From contig CAWCVN010000001.1 of the NCBI GenBank assembly GCA_963799045.1, positions 682,001 to 746,000 of the forward strand: a DNA stretch of 64,000 nt. The letters run 5' to 3'. Below, piece by piece: positions 63,211 to 64,000 of this stretch. Numbering within the stretch: the stretch's first letter is position 1; every line of letters starts with the position of its first letter. A program made the position numbers and the translations under genes. The notes under the pieces are model-generated. The model searched no databases. It was not told where the DNA came from and saw nothing but the letters and a program-made list of their open reading frames with translations. Source of the DNA: DASRSS01 sp963799045. Lineage in GTDB: Bacteria; Actinomycetota; Actinomycetes; Mycobacteriales; Jatrophihabitantaceae.

Positions 63211-64000
63211 CTAGAAGCGTCCGTACGCCGCCAGCGCCCGGCCCACGTCGGCGCGGATCGACTCGCCCAACCATCCCGGCGAGAGCACCTCGACCTGGCC
63301 GCCCGACCCGAGCACGAGAGCCCGAACCCAGGTCGGGTCCGATACCCGAAGGCTCACCTGCAACCCGGCGTCGATCTCCGCGGCCTCCTCGACCGCGTAG
63401 TAGTCGGCGACCCAGAAGTACGCGGGCGCCAGGCGCAACACCACCAGCAGGTGCTCGGCGGCCGGCTGGTAGACGCCCTCGCTGACATCGCGCTGCGGCG
63501 CGTCGGCTGGCGGGTTGGCCGGCTCGTCGAGCACCTCGATCTCGTCGATCCGGTCGGCCCGGAAGATGCGCACGCCCTCGGCCCGCCGGCACCAGGCCTC
63601 CAGGTAGGTGTGGCCGTCGGCCTCGAACACCTGCAGCGGGTCGACGACCCGCTCGGTCGTCTCGTCCCGGGCGGCCGTGTAGTAGCGCAACCGCAGCGCC
63701 CGCCGCTCGTCGGCCGCCCGTCGCAGTGCCGGTGCCACGCGCGCGGTCTGGTCGAGCGCGATCGCGACCGTGGCACCGTCGACGCCGCCACCGGCAGCGG
63801 ATTCGACCTTCGCGAGCGCACGCTGGACGGCATCGTTGTCGGCCGCGCCGGGCGCTTCGGCGAGCGTGCGGAGCGCAACGACCAGCGCGAGCGCTTCCTC
63901 CGCAGTCAGCCGCAACGGCTTGCGCAACCCCTGGTCGTCGATGATGGTGACGGTCCCGCCCTCGTAGCTGAGGTCGATCAGGTCGCCCGGTCCGTGTCCG
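63211..64000 (-). CDS. pafC: WYL-domain regulator PafC, partial (5' end off window)
   Basis: C-terminal 262 residues of a PafC-type protein; the frame stays open to the right edge (GDLIDLSYEGGTV at its beginning). The WYL domain is recognisable (RALRLRYYTAARDETTERVVDPLQVFEADGHTYLEAWC) with its WCX extension (about the last 100 residues). PafBC activates DNA-damage genes independently of LexA in actinobacteria. The neighbours tatC and helY match Rv2095c-Rv2092c. Confidence 0.88.
   Translation of the reverse strand, partial: GHGPGDLIDLSYEGGTVTIIDDQGLRKPLRLTAEEALALVVALRTLAEAPGAADNDAVQRALAKVESAAGGGVDGATVAIALDQTARVAPALRRAADERRALRLRYYTAARDETTERVVDPLQVFEADGHTYLEAWCRRAEGVRIFRADRIDEIEVLDEPANPPADAPQRDVSEGVYQPAAEHLLVVLRLAPAYFWVADYYAVEEAAEIDAGLQVSLRVSDPTWVRALVLGSGGQVEVLSPGWLGESIRADVGRALAAYGRF

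Overview
The window is about 64 kb of very GC-rich DNA with dense, mostly overlapping genes and many GTG starts. The gene content is that of an actinomycete (Actinomycetota): RbpA, the proteasome-associated WYL regulator PafC beside TatC and HelY, a polyprenol-phosphate mannosyltransferase next to Lnt, GuaB1, a wax-ester/DGAT acyltransferase and a KstR/KstR2-type steroid regulon. Lnt and the mannosyltransferase are separate genes (fused as Ppm1 in Mycobacterium tuberculosis) and a DUF5999 gene is present, so I favour a non-mycobacterial lineage; I cannot name the genus. I saw no rRNA, tRNA, CRISPR array, transposase or phage gene by eye.

Region 1 (about 0.1-3.9 kb) holds a frame-broken molybdopterin oxidoreductase, a Cys-rich pentapeptide-repeat protein, a DUF2277 protein and a HesB/IscA-like protein. 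Region 2 (3.9-18.1 kb) is a steroid-nucleus (ring A/B) module. A leftward operon kstD - MaoC hydratase - FAD oxidoreductase - SDR - NAD(P)-binding reductase starts at a KstR-type operator, and a rightward hotdog thioesterase starts at a second one. kshA - CxxC protein - kshB runs divergently from hsaA-hsaD-hsaC-hsaB, with two more KstR-like sites between them. A soluble protein kinase sits inside this block.

Region 3 (18.1-19.7 kb) is a tandem pair of related membrane-anchored proteins of unknown function. Region 4 (19.7-30.3 kb) is a HIP (C/D ring) module syntenic with M. tuberculosis Rv3556c-Rv3564. Leftward lie fadD3 - enoyl-CoA hydratase-like - fadE31 - fadE32 - fadE33 - SnoaL-like; rightward lie fadE30 - ipdF - kstR2 - fadA6 - hydrolase. 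The 46-bp divergent promoter carries a perfect KstR2 palindrome. Together regions 2 and 4 would desaturate, hydroxylate and cleave rings A/B, then activate and beta-oxidise the remaining C/D-ring propionate. The side-chain genes, mce4, kstR, hsaEFG and ipdABC/echA20 are not in the window.

Region 5 (30.3-53.2 kb) is mixed housekeeping and accessory content. It includes an ArsR-MFS pair with a double operator, an EAL-CBS c-di-GMP phosphodiesterase, AraC/VOC/UvrA-like genes, a degenerate M23-Fn3 secreted protein, xthA, PAP2, a wax-ester synthase, an MpaB-like protein and guaB1. It also holds DUF5999, a ZIP transporter with a Zur-like box, an AidB-like dehydrogenase, a TetR/P450/SDR module resembling the cyp136 locus, GDPD and tdk. 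Region 6 (53.3-64 kb) matches the conserved order around M. tuberculosis Rv2050-Rv2095c: rbpA, polyprenol-P-mannose synthase, lnt, LacI regulator, 5'-3' exonuclease, DUF4333 protein, helY, tatC, a small membrane protein and pafC, which runs off the right edge.

A striking global feature is that six genes in the first 29.4 kb (molybdopterin oxidoreductase, reductase, kstD, fadE31, ipdF, fadA6) carry about 15 single-base frameshifts, several of them one G gained or lost in a short G run. From 29.5 kb onward every gene reads open. This is either regional sequencing error or genuine decay of the steroid pathway.
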